From the NCBI RefSeq assembly GCF_900109955.1, contig NZ_FOJB01000001.1, forward strand, positions 1,674,001 through 1,738,000: a stretch of 64,000 nt of DNA, in the 5' to 3' direction. A model generated the notes under the pieces. That model had not been told where the DNA came from. It saw only the letters and a list, made by a program, of their open reading frames with translations, and did no database searches. Of this stretch, positions 53,278 to 63,186 are shown piece by piece (within the stretch, counting starts at the first letter, position 1; each line of letters opens with the position of its first letter). The position numbers were made by a program, and so were the translations under genes. Source of the stretch: Aliiroseovarius sediminilitoris (lineage in GTDB: Bacteria; Pseudomonadota; Alphaproteobacteria; Rhodobacterales; Rhodobacteraceae).

Positions 53278-54115
53278 CTTTCCCGAATGCTGCGATCCGG
53301 CGGAACTGCTGGATCTGTCCGGTCGGAAGGGCTTGGTCATCGGCATCGCGAATGATCGCAGCCTGGCATGGCCTGCCGCGATGCATTTCCGACAGGCCGG
53401 AGCCGAACTTGCCATAACTTACGTCGATGAACGGACAAGACCTTACGTGGCACCCTTGGCGTCGCGGCTTGACGCGCCGATCGTCTTGCCCTGTGACGTC
53501 AATGTTCCACGCGAACTCGATGCCGTTTTCGATACGATTGCCAGACGTTGGGGGCGGTTGGATTTCATTCTTCATGCAGTGGGCAGTGTTCCACCCGCCG
53601 ACCTTCACGGTCGCCTGACCGATTGCTCGGCCGAGGGGTTTTCAAAAGCAATGGCCGTTTCGGTTCATTCGCTGATCCGCATGGCGCATCTTGCTGAACC
53701 CCTGATGACCGACGGCGGCAGCCTGATCACCCTTAGCTATCTGGGTGGTGAGCGTGTGGTTGAGAATTACAATGTGATGGGACCGGTGAAGGCAGCACTT
53801 GAAGCTACCGTTCGCTATCTCGCGCATGAACTCGGCCCGGCGAACATCCGCGTCAATGCCATTTCGGCGGGACCGGTCCAGACCCGGGCGGCGTCGGGAT
53901 TGACCGGCTTTGCGAGTCTTCTGGACGCGACCGCACGCGCCGCCCCCTTGCGCCGCAATATCGAAGCCGACGAGGTCGGTCGTGCGGCATTGCTCTTTGC
54001 CAGCGACTATACCAGCGGCATCACGGGCGAGGTGCTGCATGTCGATGCGGGTGTCCATGTCGAAAGCCCCGTTCGTGCGGCAGGAAAAAACACCAAGTCG
54101 GAGGATGCGCGATGA
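53270..54115 (+). CDS. FabI-like enoyl-ACP reductase
   Basis: 281 residues of the divergent SDR (FabI) type: [20 protein letters not shown] in place of the normal NAD loop, [41 protein letters not shown] (Tyr-x6-Lys pattern) and [17 protein letters not shown]. It probably reduces enoyl-ACP or a related enoyl thioester. The start sits inside the upstream stop region and the end overlaps the Rieske gene. A second, non-housekeeping FabI is plausible given this context. Confidence 0.82.
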   Translation: MPDFPECCDPAELLDLSGRKGLVIGIANDRSLAWPAAMHFRQAGAELAITYVDERTRPYVAPLASRLDAPIVLPCDVNVPRELDAVFDTIARRWGRLDFILHAVGSVPPADLHGRLTDCSAEGFSKAMAVSVHSLIRMAHLAEPLMTDGGSLITLSYLGGERVVENYNVMGPVKAALEATVRYLAHELGPANIRVNAISAGPVQTRAASGLTGFASLLDATARAAPLRRNIEADEVGRAALLFASDYTSGITGEVLHVDAGVHVESPVRAAGKNTKSEDAR

Positions 54116-54711
54116 CCGTTACCAAAGATGACCATGATCCGTTGCCCGCGTCGGAGCGGCGCGATTTCCTGTATTACGCAACCGCGTCCACAGGCGCGGT
54201 TGCTGTCGGCGCCGCAGTCTGGCCGTTGATCAATTCGATGAACCCTTCAGCCGACGTAACCGCTGCCGGAACCGTCCGGGTTGACCTGTCCGGCGTCGAA
54301 CCCGGACAGCGGATTACCGTCAAGTGGCAGGGGCGCCCGGTCTTTGTCTGGCGCAGGACCCCGGCGGCGATCACGGCCGCGCGCGCGGTTGATCTTGTCG
54401 ATCTTGTCGACCCCATAGACAGTGCGCGTGAAAACCCGAACCAGGCAGGCGACACCCCCGCGCGGGACGAAAACCGCACGGCGGATGCGGCTGGCGAATG
54501 GTTGATCGTGATCGGTGTCTGCACCCATCTCGGCTGCATCCCACTGGGTCAGGATGGGTCGGCGGTTGGCGAATTTGGTGGTTGGTACTGCCCGTGCCAT
54601 GGATCGCACTACGATATGTCTGGCCGTATCCGAAAGGGACCTGCGCCACGCAACCTCGATATTCCGCCTTATGATCTGGGTGAGGATCTGCAACTCGTGA
54701 TCGGCACCTGA
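54112..54711 (+). CDS. Rieske [2Fe-2S] protein, PetA-like, without cytochrome b/c1
   Basis: 199 residues. Twin-arginine-like N-terminus ([19 protein letters not shown]) forms the membrane anchor; the cluster motifs CTHLGC and CPCHGSHYD are intact. It matches ubiquinol-cytochrome c reductase Rieske subunits in length and layout, yet no petB or petC is adjacent. It may substitute for the housekeeping Rieske under stress or serve another quinol oxidase-type complex. An ATGA-type overlap couples it to the FabI-like gene. Confidence 0.85.
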   Translation: MTVTKDDHDPLPASERRDFLYYATASTGAVAVGAAVWPLINSMNPSADVTAAGTVRVDLSGVEPGQRITVKWQGRPVFVWRRTPAAITAARAVDLVDLVDPIDSARENPNQAGDTPARDENRTADAAGEWLIVIGVCTHLGCIPLGQDGSAVGEFGGWYCPCHGSHYDMSGRIRKGPAPRNLDIPPYDLGEDLQLVIGT

Positions 54712-54758
54712 TTGATGGATCGGTTCATAAACCCATTACTCGCGAAGGAAACCATGAC

Positions 54759-55454
54759 ATGCAAGCCAAGGATATCATGACAACATCCGTGATCTCTGCC
54801 CAGCAGGACGGAAAGGTCGAGGACGCGGTTCGATTGATGCTGGATCATCACGTCAGCGCCCTGCCAGTTCTTGACGCCGAAGGCGATCTGAAGGGGCTTA
54901 TCAGCGAAGGCGACCTGATGCGACGTGTGCGCAGGCTTGACGGTCCACGCCGATCCTGGTGGCTCGAAGTGCTGGGCGGTTGGGGTGACTCCGCCCAGGA
55001 TTTCGTCAAGCTGAGAAGTCACCGTATCGAAGATGTGATGACCCGCGATGTCGTATCAGTCGGGGAATCCACTCCGGTTGCCGAGATTGCGCGTCTTCTG
55101 GAAAAGCACCGGATCAAACGGGTTCCCGTGCTGCATGACGGGCGCGTGGTGGGGATTGTCAGCCGCGCCAACCTGCTCCATGCCCTGTCGACCATTTCGG
55201 AAGGGACACTGCGCAAGCCGACCGAGGACGATCGCGTGTTGCGCACGAAAATAGATGTGTCCCTGAAGGAGGTGCCCGGTGCGGCGGTCAACCTGATCAA
55301 CTACACCGTCGACAAGGGCCATGTCGCCGTCTGGGGCGTCGCAGATAGCGATTTCGAAGAGAACGCAATTCGCGTCGCGGTCGAGAACGTGCCAGGTGTG
55401 CGCAGTGTCGAGATCAAGATGGGCCGACTGCCGGCATGGTCCTATGGTATATAA
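54759..55454 (+). CDS. CBS-pair plus BON domain protein
   Basis: 231 residues: CBS 1 (about 7-60, KDIMTTSVISAQQDG), CBS 2 (about 92-145, VEDVMTRDVVSV-like with VMTRDVVSVGEST) and a C-terminal BON domain (about 155-225, with GHVAVWGVADSDFEENA). Such proteins are cytoplasmic nucleotide sensors common in stress islands of proteobacteria. A ribosome site is present upstream (GAAGGAA). Probably the end of the DUF3141-FabI-Rieske transcript. Confidence 0.85.
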   Translation: MQAKDIMTTSVISAQQDGKVEDAVRLMLDHHVSALPVLDAEGDLKGLISEGDLMRRVRRLDGPRRSWWLEVLGGWGDSAQDFVKLRSHRIEDVMTRDVVSVGESTPVAEIARLLEKHRIKRVPVLHDGRVVGIVSRANLLHALSTISEGTLRKPTEDDRVLRTKIDVSLKEVPGAAVNLINYTVDKGHVAVWGVADSDFEENAIRVAVENVPGVRSVEIKMGRLPAWSYGI

Positions 55455-55800
55455 GGGGCGCTGACTGACGCCTCCCCGAATGAGGACGGGCGTTGAAGTT
55501 ACCACGCAACCACTTACCAGCGTCAGACCGATCAGTCGATCCGGGTGTGGGTTCCGACCTGCTCCAAAGACTGACCGGTGCGGCATGAGGGACGCATAGG
55601 TCCAGCGGTTCGGGATGACCGTGTTCAAGGACTCGCCCCCGGCCTCCGTCAGCAGCCCGTTTGCCGTCCTGGCAGGCGATATCAGTCCTTCGGAACTTTT
55701 ATCCCAACGGTTTCTGGCCGAGCACATGGTGAGCCGCATTCGAAATTTCATGTTGGGTATCCTGGTCCTGTAAGGCTTTCAGACGACTGACGTCTACAGG
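55455..55800. other. Intergenic region with a possible 52-residue frame
   Basis: About 345 bp without a firm gene. A frame at 55615-55773 encodes MTVFKDSPPASVSSPFAVLA... ending with a hydrophobic tail, but has only a weak ribosome site and no recognised relative. It may be a remnant. The rest presumably holds the promoter for the Cys-rich small protein and following genes. Confidence 0.35.
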
Positions 55801-55826
55801 ATGAACGCAAACAAAAGGAGGTCCAG

Positions 55827-55994
55827 ATGGACAACCGTTCCAACTCCCAGACTCAAGACAAATCCGCCGAGAATTCGACGGGATGTTGCGGTGGCAAGTC
55901 CGAAGCGCAGCCGCAAACCAAGGCCGAGCCGCGCGTCACGGAAGCCGCCAGCGACAAACCGGCCAAGTCCGGCTGCTGTTGCGGCCAGAACTGA
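55827..55994 (+). CDS. 55-residue Cys-rich protein
   Basis: Preceded by a near-perfect ribosome site AAAGGAGG at 55814-55821. The product has a Ser/Asn/Gln-rich start, the motif GCCGG near residue 19, an Ala/Lys/Pro middle and the end SGCCCGQN; five cysteines in two clusters. No signal peptide. It could be a cytoplasmic metal (copper) scavenger, given the metal pumps and HMBD proteins around; the function is not known. Confidence 0.75.
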   Translation: MDNRSNSQTQDKSAENSTGCCGGKSEAQPQTKAEPRVTEAASDKPAKSGCCCGQN

Positions 55995-56108
55995 AGCCAG
56001 CCCGCGCAGGGCAAACGCCTTGCGCGGATGCGCGCCCATCCTGAACCGATATCCGCTGGCCGAGGTGTCGGCGCGACGCATCGAAAATCGAGATGAAAGG
56101 AACAAGCC

Positions 56109-56474
56109 ATGATGCCACTCATCTATTTCACTGCAATCGCAGCGATCCTTTTTCTGGCCCTGCGCATGACGTGCGGGGCCTGTGTCATGGGCGCGGAGAC
56201 CGGGACAGGGCGTGCGCGTCTGCCGATCATGCCGCTGGGATGGGCGCTGAGCCTGTTTCTGGTGCTGACATATCTGGTTTGCGTCATATTCGACCTGATC
56301 TTCCCCGGTTATGCGATGTACCAGACTTGGGCGGGCCTGCTGCCCGGTTTCGTGTGGCTGACCCCAACCGGCTTTCTTATCGGCCTGGCTGAGAGCTTTC
56401 TGTATGGCTGGTACGCCGCGCTGATCTTCGGCGGGCTCTTCAACGCCATCGCGAGCAACGGAGTTAAGGCATGA
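56109..56474 (+). CDS. DUF5676-type membrane protein
   Basis: 121 residues, three to four membrane helices. The C-terminal half (TYLVCVIFDLIFPGYAMYQ then LTPTGFLIGLAESFLYGWYA) is characteristic of DUF5676. N-terminal helix contains MTCGACVMGA with two closely spaced cysteines. AAAGGA upstream. It overlaps the MBL-fold gene by four bases. DUF5676 proteins often accompany copper ATPases and other stress-island genes. Confidence 0.75.
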   Translation: MMPLIYFTAIAAILFLALRMTCGACVMGAETGTGRARLPIMPLGWALSLFLVLTYLVCVIFDLIFPGYAMYQTWAGLLPGFVWLTPTGFLIGLAESFLYGWYAALIFGGLFNAIASNGVKA

Positions 56475-57853
56475 CACTGATCGCACGTCCGAAACTGCGC
56501 TTTCTCGGTGCTGCCGGAACCGTGACGGGATCGCGCTACCTGATCGAGGCCATGGGACAGCGCATTCTGGTCGATTGCGGCCTGTTCCAGGGTTTCAAGC
56601 AATTGCGCGCACGCAATCGAAAGCCGTTTCCGGTGCGTCCCGATACCATCGACACGGTGCTGTTGACGCATGCACATCTGGACCATTCGGGGTATCTGCC
56701 TGCGCTGATCCGGGCGGGGTTTCGTGGACGGGTTCATTGCACCGAGGCAACCGCCGAATTGTGCGGCCTTATCCTGCCCGACAGCGGACATATTCAGGAA
56801 GAAGAGGCGCGTTTTGCCGCTCGCAAGGGGTTCTCGAAACATAAGAACCCGAAACCGCTCTATACGCTCAAGGACGCACAGACGGCGTTGGAACGCCTTC
56901 AGACGCACGGCTTCGATCACAGGATCAACCTTGGCGATGGGATTGCGGCGCGGTTCATTCCGGCTGGACATCTTCTGGGCGCCGCCCAGATCCGACTTGA
57001 GATCGGCGACAGGGTTGTTCACTTCAGCGGCGATCTGGGGCATGATCCGGATCCGCTGATGCGACCGCCGACACCTTTTGGCGGGGCCGATGTGCTGGTC
57101 TGCGAATCCACATATGGCAATCGTTTACACCCCGACACCGACCCCGAGGCCGAACTGGCTCCGATCCTGAAACGCACATTCTCGCGCGGTGGCACGGTGC
57201 TGATCCCGTCTTTCGCGGTCGGGCGGGCGCAGGGGCTGATGCTGCATATCTCGCGGCTGATGCGGCGCGGTGACATCCCCTATGTTCCAGTGTATCTCAA
57301 CAGTCCGATGGCGGTGGATGCGACCGAAATCTATCACCGCCACCACACCGAGCATCACGTCAGCCGCGAAGACTGCAACGCGATGTTCGAGATTGCCAAG
57401 CGGGTGAACACGGTCGAGCAGTCGAAGGAACTGAACACGCGTCATGGCCCGATGATCATCGTGTCGGCCAGCGGGATGCTGACAGGCGGGCGTATCCTGC
57501 ACCATCTGGCCAGCTTTGGAGGGGACCCGCGCAACACCATCCTGCTGTCCGGCTTTCAGGCTGGCGGAACGCGCGGCGCTGCACTGGCCGGGGGTGCGCA
57601 AAGTCTGCGCATGTTTGGTCGGGACTTCCCGATCAACGCCGAAGTGGTTCAGCTTCAGTCCTTTTCCGGGCATGCCGATGCCGATGAGATCCTGCATTGG
57701 ATGTCTGCGGGTCCAGCCCCGGACATGACATATCTGACCCATGGGGAACCCACGGCGGCGGACACTCTGAGATTTCGTGTCGAACATGAGATTGGCCGCC
57801 CCGTGCGCGTGCCGGAGCACCTTGAATCTGTCTTTCTGGACCGCCCGCGATGA
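56471..57853 (+). CDS. MBL-fold RNA-processing exonuclease (beta-CASP family)
   Basis: 460 residues. Metallo-beta-lactamase motif THAHLDHSG, later SGDLGHDPDP, the beta-CASP segment with VYLNSPMAVDATEIY, SASGMLTGGRILHHL and the C-terminal FSGHADADEI. These are typical of YSH1/CPSF73-like nucleases widespread in bacterial stress islands. Substrate is presumably RNA. Start and stop overlap both neighbours by four bases, in an operon with an AMP-phosphorylase-like enzyme, consistent with RNA breakdown feeding nucleotide salvage. Confidence 0.88.
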   Translation: MTLIARPKLRFLGAAGTVTGSRYLIEAMGQRILVDCGLFQGFKQLRARNRKPFPVRPDTIDTVLLTHAHLDHSGYLPALIRAGFRGRVHCTEATAELCGLILPDSGHIQEEEARFAARKGFSKHKNPKPLYTLKDAQTALERLQTHGFDHRINLGDGIAARFIPAGHLLGAAQIRLEIGDRVVHFSGDLGHDPDPLMRPPTPFGGADVLVCESTYGNRLHPDTDPEAELAPILKRTFSRGGTVLIPSFAVGRAQGLMLHISRLMRRGDIPYVPVYLNSPMAVDATEIYHRHHTEHHVSREDCNAMFEIAKRVNTVEQSKELNTRHGPMIIVSASGMLTGGRILHHLASFGGDPRNTILLSGFQAGGTRGAALAGGAQSLRMFGRDFPINAEVVQLQSFSGHADADEILHWMSAGPAPDMTYLTHGEPTAADTLRFRVEHEIGRPVRVPEHLESVFLDRPR

Positions 57854-59358
57854 CTGATACGCTTGCTCTTATCCCCGCCGGTATCGACACTTACAGTCAA
57901 CCGATCGTTTATATGAATGAAGACTGCCATATTTGTCGCTCGGAAGGATTCGCCGCTCAGGCCCGCGTTCGGATCGATCTGGAGGGCCGCTGGATTATCG
58001 CGACCCTGAACGTCGTCGGTCGCGGGTCATGGCTTGGCGTAGACCAGGCGGCGCTATCCGCTTCCGCCTGGCAGGCGCTTGGCGCAAGGGAAGGGGACAA
58101 GGCCATGTTCTCGCACCCCGAACCGGCTGCTTCCGCGTCCGTGATCCGGGCGAAAGCCTATGGCGGCAGGTTGGATCAGGCGGGGTTTGCGGCAGTCGTC
58201 AGGGACACGCTCGACAATCGGTTGTCTGATCTTGACCTTGCAGCCTTCATCACCGCCTGCGCAGGCGATCGGCTGGACGAGGCCGAGACCGTGGCGCTGA
58301 CGCGTGCCATGAAAGATGCGGGGCAGACGCTCGACTGGGGTGAACGCACCGTTCTCGACAAGCACTGCGTCGGTGGTTTGCCGGGCAACCGGACGACCCC
58401 GATTGTCGTGGCTATCGTTGCGGCGGCGGGGCACCTGATCCCCAAGACGTCCAGCAGGGCGATCACGTCGCCGGCGGGCACGGCCGACACGATGGAGGTC
58501 ATGGCCCCGGTTGCGCTCGATGCCACCGCTTTGCGCCGGGTGGTCGAAGCCGAGGGCGGGTGCATCGTCTGGGGGGGCGGGCTTGCCCTCAGCCCCGCTG
58601 ACGATCATTTCATCCGTGTTGAACGCCCGCTGGATTTCGACTCGACCGGTCAACTGGTGGCAAGCGTGCTGTCCAAAAAGGCCGCAGCAGGTGCCACGCA
58701 TGTCCTGATCGACATGCCGGTTGGACCCACCGCCAAGGTGCGATCCATGGCGGCTGCGGAAGCCCTCGGTGCCCGGCTGTCGTCAGTGGGCAAGGCGATG
58801 GGTCTGAACCTGGCGCTGCATGTCAGCGACGGTGTGGCCCCCGTCGGGCGCGGCATCGGTCCGGCGCTGGAAGCCTTGGATGTGCTCGCGGTTCTGCGAC
58901 GGGCGCCAGGCGCACCTGTGGATCTGCGCGAACGGGCGCTGGATCTGGCCGGGCATCTTCTGGACCTCGCACCGGGCACCGTGGCGGGGCAGGGACGGGG
59001 CCGGGCGCAGGCGGTGCTGGACAGTGGTGCCGCTGAAGCCAAATTCCTGGCCATCTGCGCAGCGCAGGGTGGCTTCCGGGAACCGGGAACGGCGGCGCAA
59101 CGGATCGAGATTGACGCCCCGCACGCGGGCGTATTGATGGCCGTAGACAACCGCCGCATCGCCCGCATCGCCAAGTTGGCTGGCGCACCGCGCCAAAAAA
59201 GCGCAGGCATTCGATTGCTGACGCAGATCGGCGACCGGGTGGAGAAAGGTCAGCCGCTCTATGAGCTTCATGCCGAAACACCCGGCGAACTGGCATATGC
59301 CCTGTCCTATGCCGAATCCCAGACCGATGTAATCACGCTGTCCGAGAGTGTGCCATGA
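57850..59358 (+). CDS. AMP phosphorylase / thymidine phosphorylase-like enzyme
   Basis: 502 residues. An N-terminal domain of about 85 residues precedes the phosphorylase fold, as in archaeal AMP phosphorylase (DeoA_arch) rather than classical thymidine phosphorylase. VLDKHCVGGLPGNRTTPIVV, PKTSSRAITSPAGTADTMEV and GPTAKVRSM are phosphate/nucleoside-site motifs. Predicted reaction: NMP + phosphate to base + ribose-1,5-bisphosphate. Coupled by overlaps to an MBL nuclease and a PRPP synthase. No RubisCO or R15P isomerase gene is present in the window. Confidence 0.87.
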   Translation: MTDTLALIPAGIDTYSQPIVYMNEDCHICRSEGFAAQARVRIDLEGRWIIATLNVVGRGSWLGVDQAALSASAWQALGAREGDKAMFSHPEPAASASVIRAKAYGGRLDQAGFAAVVRDTLDNRLSDLDLAAFITACAGDRLDEAETVALTRAMKDAGQTLDWGERTVLDKHCVGGLPGNRTTPIVVAIVAAAGHLIPKTSSRAITSPAGTADTMEVMAPVALDATALRRVVEAEGGCIVWGGGLALSPADDHFIRVERPLDFDSTGQLVASVLSKKAAAGATHVLIDMPVGPTAKVRSMAAAEALGARLSSVGKAMGLNLALHVSDGVAPVGRGIGPALEALDVLAVLRRAPGAPVDLRERALDLAGHLLDLAPGTVAGQGRGRAQAVLDSGAAEAKFLAICAAQGGFREPGTAAQRIEIDAPHAGVLMAVDNRRIARIAKLAGAPRQKSAGIRLLTQIGDRVEKGQPLYELHAETPGELAYALSYAESQTDVITLSESVP

Positions 59359-60302
59359 TCCTTGTTCCGTTTCCCGAGATGAAGCCGCTGGCCGAAACTC
59401 TGGCCCCCGCGATGGGGGTCGATTTGCGACCGCTCGATTGGCACCATTTCCCCGATGGCGAGAGCCTGATGACCCTGCCAGCCGATCTGGACGGGGCTGA
59501 TGTGGCGCTGTTGGCAACCTTGCGCGATCCAGACCGTCTTGCCTTGCCCTTGCGCTTTGCCGCGGCGACCGCCCGCGAGATGGGCGCGCGCCGGGTCGGA
59601 TTGATTGCACCCTATCTCGGCTACATGCGGCAGGATCGTCGTTTCAAGGTCGGGCAGGCGGTCAGCGCGCCGATCTTCGCGCAATTCCTGGGCGAAAGTT
59701 TCGACTGGCTGGTGAGCATTGATCCCCATCTGCACCGCATCGCGCAACTGGACGATGTCTTCCCGATACCTGCAATCCGGGCAGTGTCCGCCCCGCTGCT
59801 TGCAGCATGGATCGTGGAAAATATTCCTGACGCCGTTCTGCTCGGCCCAGACAGCGAAAGCCAGCAATGGGTGGCCGAGGTCGCGGACCTGGCCGGACGG
59901 CCTTATGAAGTGCTGCGCAAGATCCGAACCGGCGACCGTCAGGTCGAGGTCAGCGTGCCGGACAATGCCTTGTTGCGGGCAGGTACGCCTGTGATACTGG
60001 ATGATATCGCTTCGTCTGGGCGGACACTGGTGCGCACCATCGAACGGTTGGTCTCGGCAGGCACCCGCGCGCCGGTGTGCCTGGTCATCCATGCGGTTTT
60101 TGCAGGATCGGCCCACGACGATATTCTGGCGGCCGGTGCCGCACGGATTGTCACAACCGATACGATTCCGCATCGGTCGAATTTCATCGGCGTGTCATCG
60201 CTTCTTGCCGAAACTATCCTGAAGATCACCAAGGGGGTTGACCTTCCGGCCACTGGAAGGAGCACGTTGAGCACCAGGGATTCGACAGGACGTAACGGAT
60301 GA
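59355..60302 (+). CDS. Ribose-phosphate pyrophosphokinase-like protein
   Basis: 315 residues. RRVGLIAPYLGYMRQDRRFK and the PRPP loop VILDDIASSGRTLV show a PRPP-synthase fold of the archaeal-like, short type. Housekeeping Prs usually has a different flexible-loop sequence, so this is probably a second enzyme. With the AMP-phosphorylase-like protein it may interconvert ribose phosphates and PRPP for salvage. It overlaps the upstream and downstream genes by four bases each. Confidence 0.85.
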   Translation: MILVPFPEMKPLAETLAPAMGVDLRPLDWHHFPDGESLMTLPADLDGADVALLATLRDPDRLALPLRFAAATAREMGARRVGLIAPYLGYMRQDRRFKVGQAVSAPIFAQFLGESFDWLVSIDPHLHRIAQLDDVFPIPAIRAVSAPLLAAWIVENIPDAVLLGPDSESQQWVAEVADLAGRPYEVLRKIRTGDRQVEVSVPDNALLRAGTPVILDDIASSGRTLVRTIERLVSAGTRAPVCLVIHAVFAGSAHDDILAAGAARIVTTDTIPHRSNFIGVSSLLAETILKITKGVDLPATGRSTLSTRDSTGRNG

Positions 60303-60724
60303 ACGCGAATATGAAAGCCAGCAGTCACGCGCCGCATGGTGTAAGCCCCTTCTTCATGGGGGGCGGACTTTTTCTTGTCTCGGCGCCAGTTCACCTAAGT
60401 GTCGAGCAAGATGTGTCCATCCTGATTTCGGCGCTGACCCTGGCTTTGATCGGCGGTGCCTACATTGGTTTTGCGGCACAACACATTTCACAGAAAGTCT
60501 TCTGGGGTGAACTTGCAGTGGCAATCGGGTTTGCGCTGGCAGCGCTTGCGGGTGTGATGTGGTGGCCGGCGATGATTGGGCTGGGCTTGATCGCTCATGC
60601 TGTTTGGGACATCCTGCATCATAATCGCAAATTCGGGGCAGATGTTCCAAGCTGGTACATATCGTTGTGCGCCGTGTTCGACGTCGCTGCCGGGCTATTC
60701 CTGCTTCTTCTATACGGGCTTTGA
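60299..60724 (+). CDS. Four-helix membrane protein of unknown function
   Basis: 141 residues, four membrane helices, start overlapping the PRPP-synthase stop (ATGA). HAVWDILHHNRKFGADVPSW near residue 100-120 gives a His cluster at a membrane edge. I do not recognise a named family with certainty; similar small membrane proteins occur in DUF6010-type groups. Ends 62 bp before the copper ATPase. Confidence 0.6.
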   Translation: MNANMKASSHAPHGVSPFFMGGGLFLVSAPVHLSVEQDVSILISALTLALIGGAYIGFAAQHISQKVFWGELAVAIGFALAALAGVMWWPAMIGLGLIAHAVWDILHHNRKFGADVPSWYISLCAVFDVAAGLFLLLLYGL

Positions 60725-60786
60725 CGCGTCTGGACGCGGCAACAGAAACTTCCGACTGAAATAAATAACATGTTCGAGGCAAACAT

Positions 60787-63186
60787 ATGAAACAGAAACT
60801 TCACTCTGCCGTTTCCGAAGACGGCATCATCTATACCTGTCCGATGCATCCCGAGGTGCGCGATACCAAACCCGGCGATTGCCCGAAATGCGGTATGCAC
60901 CTGGTGCCCGAGACCGAGGTCGCGGAGTCAAAGCATTCTCACGGCGGACACGATGCCTGCCATGGTCATGATCATGGCGCCCATGCACATGGCGCCCATG
61001 CACATGGCGCCGCCGCGAATGGCGAAAAGGGTGGGCGCTACGACACCGTCCCCGCTGGCCACTTGGGTGCGATCTATACCTGCCCGATGCACCCCGAGGT
61101 CCGCCAGCCGGAACCAGGTTCCTGTCCAATTTGCGGCATGGGGCTGGAACTGGAAAGTGCAACCATGATCGAAGAGGGACCGAACCCCGAACTGGTGGAT
61201 TTCACCCGCCGGTTCTGGGTCGGCACCGTGCTGACCATCCCGCTGCTTGTCCTGACGATGGCACCTTATGTGGGGTTCCCCGGCGTGCGCGAGATTTTTG
61301 GCGAACGCACGACGCTGTGGATCGAACTTGTGCTGGGCACGCCCGTTGTCCTTTGGAGCGGTTGGCCATTCATGGTGCGTGGCTGGAATTCTTTCCGGAC
61401 GTTGAACCTCAACATGTTCTCGCTCATCAGCATGGGTGTGATGGCGGCGTGGCTCTTCAGTATCGTCGCCGTTCTGGCTCCTGATATCTTCCCCGATGGC
61501 TTTCGCGATCCCGAAGGTAATGTCGGTGTCTATTTTGAGGCTGCGGCCGTGATCGTCACCCTTGTCCTGCTGGGGCAGGTGATGGAATTGCGTGCCCGCG
61601 AAGGCACCGGCAAGGCGATCCGTGCGCTGCTGGACATGGCGGCAAAAACAGCGCGTGTGATCCGCGATGACGGGACCGAAGAAGAAATCCCTCTGGAGGA
61701 GGTGCAAGTCGGCGATCGTCTGCGCGTGCGCCCAGGTGACAAGGTGCCGGTTGATGGCACCGTTGTGGATGGGCGCTCTTCGGTGGATGAAAGCATGATT
61801 TCGGGCGAGCCGGTTCCGGTCGAGAAGACCGAGGGCGACGCGCTCACGGGGGCGACGATCAACGGAACCGGCAGCCTGGTGATGGAGGCGACGCGGGTCG
61901 GGGCCGACACGATGCTGTCTCAGATTGTCGAGATGGTGGCGAACGCACAACGCTCGCGCGCGCCGATCCAGAAATATGCCGATAAGGTCGCGGGTTTCTT
62001 CGTGCCTGTGGTGATCGTGATCGCGATCCTGTCTTTCATCGCCTGGGCGAGTTGGGGGCCGGCACCTGCGCTGAGCTATGCCCTGATTTCAGCGGTGGCG
62101 GTGCTGATCATTGCCTGTCCGTGTGCGCTGGGTCTGGCCACGCCGATGTCGATCATGACGGCCACCGGCCGCGGTGCGCAGGCAGGCGTTCTGATCAAGA
62201 ATGCCGAGGCGCTGGAGCGGTTCGAGAAGGTCGATACCCTGATCGTGGACAAGACCGGCACCCTGACCGAAGGCAAGCCCCGACTTGTCGCGGTCTTGCC
62301 GGAACCGGGGCATGACGAGGCCGAGGTGCTGAGGCTGGCCGCTTCGCTTGAGCGTGGCTCGGAACACCCGCTGGCTGAAGCCATCGTGCGTGGCGCCGAA
62401 GATCGAAACGTGGACATGGCAAATGCCAGCGATTTCGAAGCGGTGACCGGCAAGGGCGTCAAAGGCGTGGTCGACGGACAAGCGGTGGCGCTGGGAAACC
62501 TCGCTTTGATCACCGACATGGGGCTTGAGGGTGGCGCGCTGACCGAAAAGGCCAACGCACGGCGCGACGAGGGCGAAACCGTGATGTTTGTCGTGCTGGA
62601 AGGCAAGATTGCCGGTTTGGTCAGCGTGGCCGACCCGGTCAAGGAAACGACGCCTGCCGCGCTGAAAGCGCTGCATGATCTGGGCTTTCGGATCATCATG
62701 GCCACCGGTGACAACGAACGCACGGCCAAGGCCATTGGCGCGCGGCTGGGGATCGACGAGATCCGCGCCGATGTGTTGCCCGAGGACAAGGCGCGGATCA
62801 TTCGCGATTTGCAGGATAAAGGCCGCAAGGTCGCCATGGCCGGTGATGGCGTCAACGACGCGCCCGCTCTGGCGCAGGCAGATGTTGGCATCGCGATGGG
62901 CACTGGCGCGGATGTGGCCATTGAAAGCGCGGGTTTCACGCTGATCAAAGGCAACCTTGACGGGATCGTGCGCGCGCGGCGCCTGTCGCGCGCCACCATG
63001 CGCAACATCCGTCAGAACCTGTTCTTTGCGCTGATTTACAACGCTTCAGGCGTGCCAGTGGCTGCGGGTGTGTTGTTTCCATTCTTCGGCATTCTGATCA
63101 GCCCGATGTTTGCTGCTTTCGCGATGAGCGCCTCGTCCATCTCGGTGGTGCTGAACGCGCTGCGACTGCGAGGTGCAAAAATATGA
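60787..63186 (+). CDS. Cu(+)-exporting P1B-1 ATPase with two HMBD domains
   Basis: 799 residues. Two N-terminal heavy-metal-binding domains: [21 protein letters not shown] (about 16-40) and [21 protein letters not shown] (about 97-120). A His-rich segment (about 50-75, including [11 protein letters not shown]) separates them. Ion motif CPC (Cys444-Pro-Cys446), phosphorylation Asp488 in DKTGTLT, GDGVND, and the final [16 protein letters not shown] signature of Cu(I) pumps. Exports cytoplasmic Cu(I) or Ag(I). Its HMBDs are of the same type as those in the NuoB/D fusion protein. The next gene overlaps by four bases. Confidence 0.93.
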   Translation: MKQKLHSAVSEDGIIYTCPMHPEVRDTKPGDCPKCGMHLVPETEVAESKHSHGGHDACHGHDHGAHAHGAHAHGAAANGEKGGRYDTVPAGHLGAIYTCPMHPEVRQPEPGSCPICGMGLELESATMIEEGPNPELVDFTRRFWVGTVLTIPLLVLTMAPYVGFPGVREIFGERTTLWIELVLGTPVVLWSGWPFMVRGWNSFRTLNLNMFSLISMGVMAAWLFSIVAVLAPDIFPDGFRDPEGNVGVYFEAAAVIVTLVLLGQVMELRAREGTGKAIRALLDMAAKTARVIRDDGTEEEIPLEEVQVGDRLRVRPGDKVPVDGTVVDGRSSVDESMISGEPVPVEKTEGDALTGATINGTGSLVMEATRVGADTMLSQIVEMVANAQRSRAPIQKYADKVAGFFVPVVIVIAILSFIAWASWGPAPALSYALISAVAVLIIACPCALGLATPMSIMTATGRGAQAGVLIKNAEALERFEKVDTLIVDKTGTLTEGKPRLVAVLPEPGHDEAEVLRLAASLERGSEHPLAEAIVRGAEDRNVDMANASDFEAVTGKGVKGVVDGQAVALGNLALITDMGLEGGALTEKANARRDEGETVMFVVLEGKIAGLVSVADPVKETTPAALKALHDLGFRIIMATGDNERTAKAIGARLGIDEIRADVLPEDKARIIRDLQDKGRKVAMAGDGVNDAPALAQADVGIAMGTGADVAIESAGFTLIKGNLDGIVRARRLSRATMRNIRQNLFFALIYNASGVPVAAGVLFPFFGILISPMFAAFAMSASSISVVLNALRLRGAKI

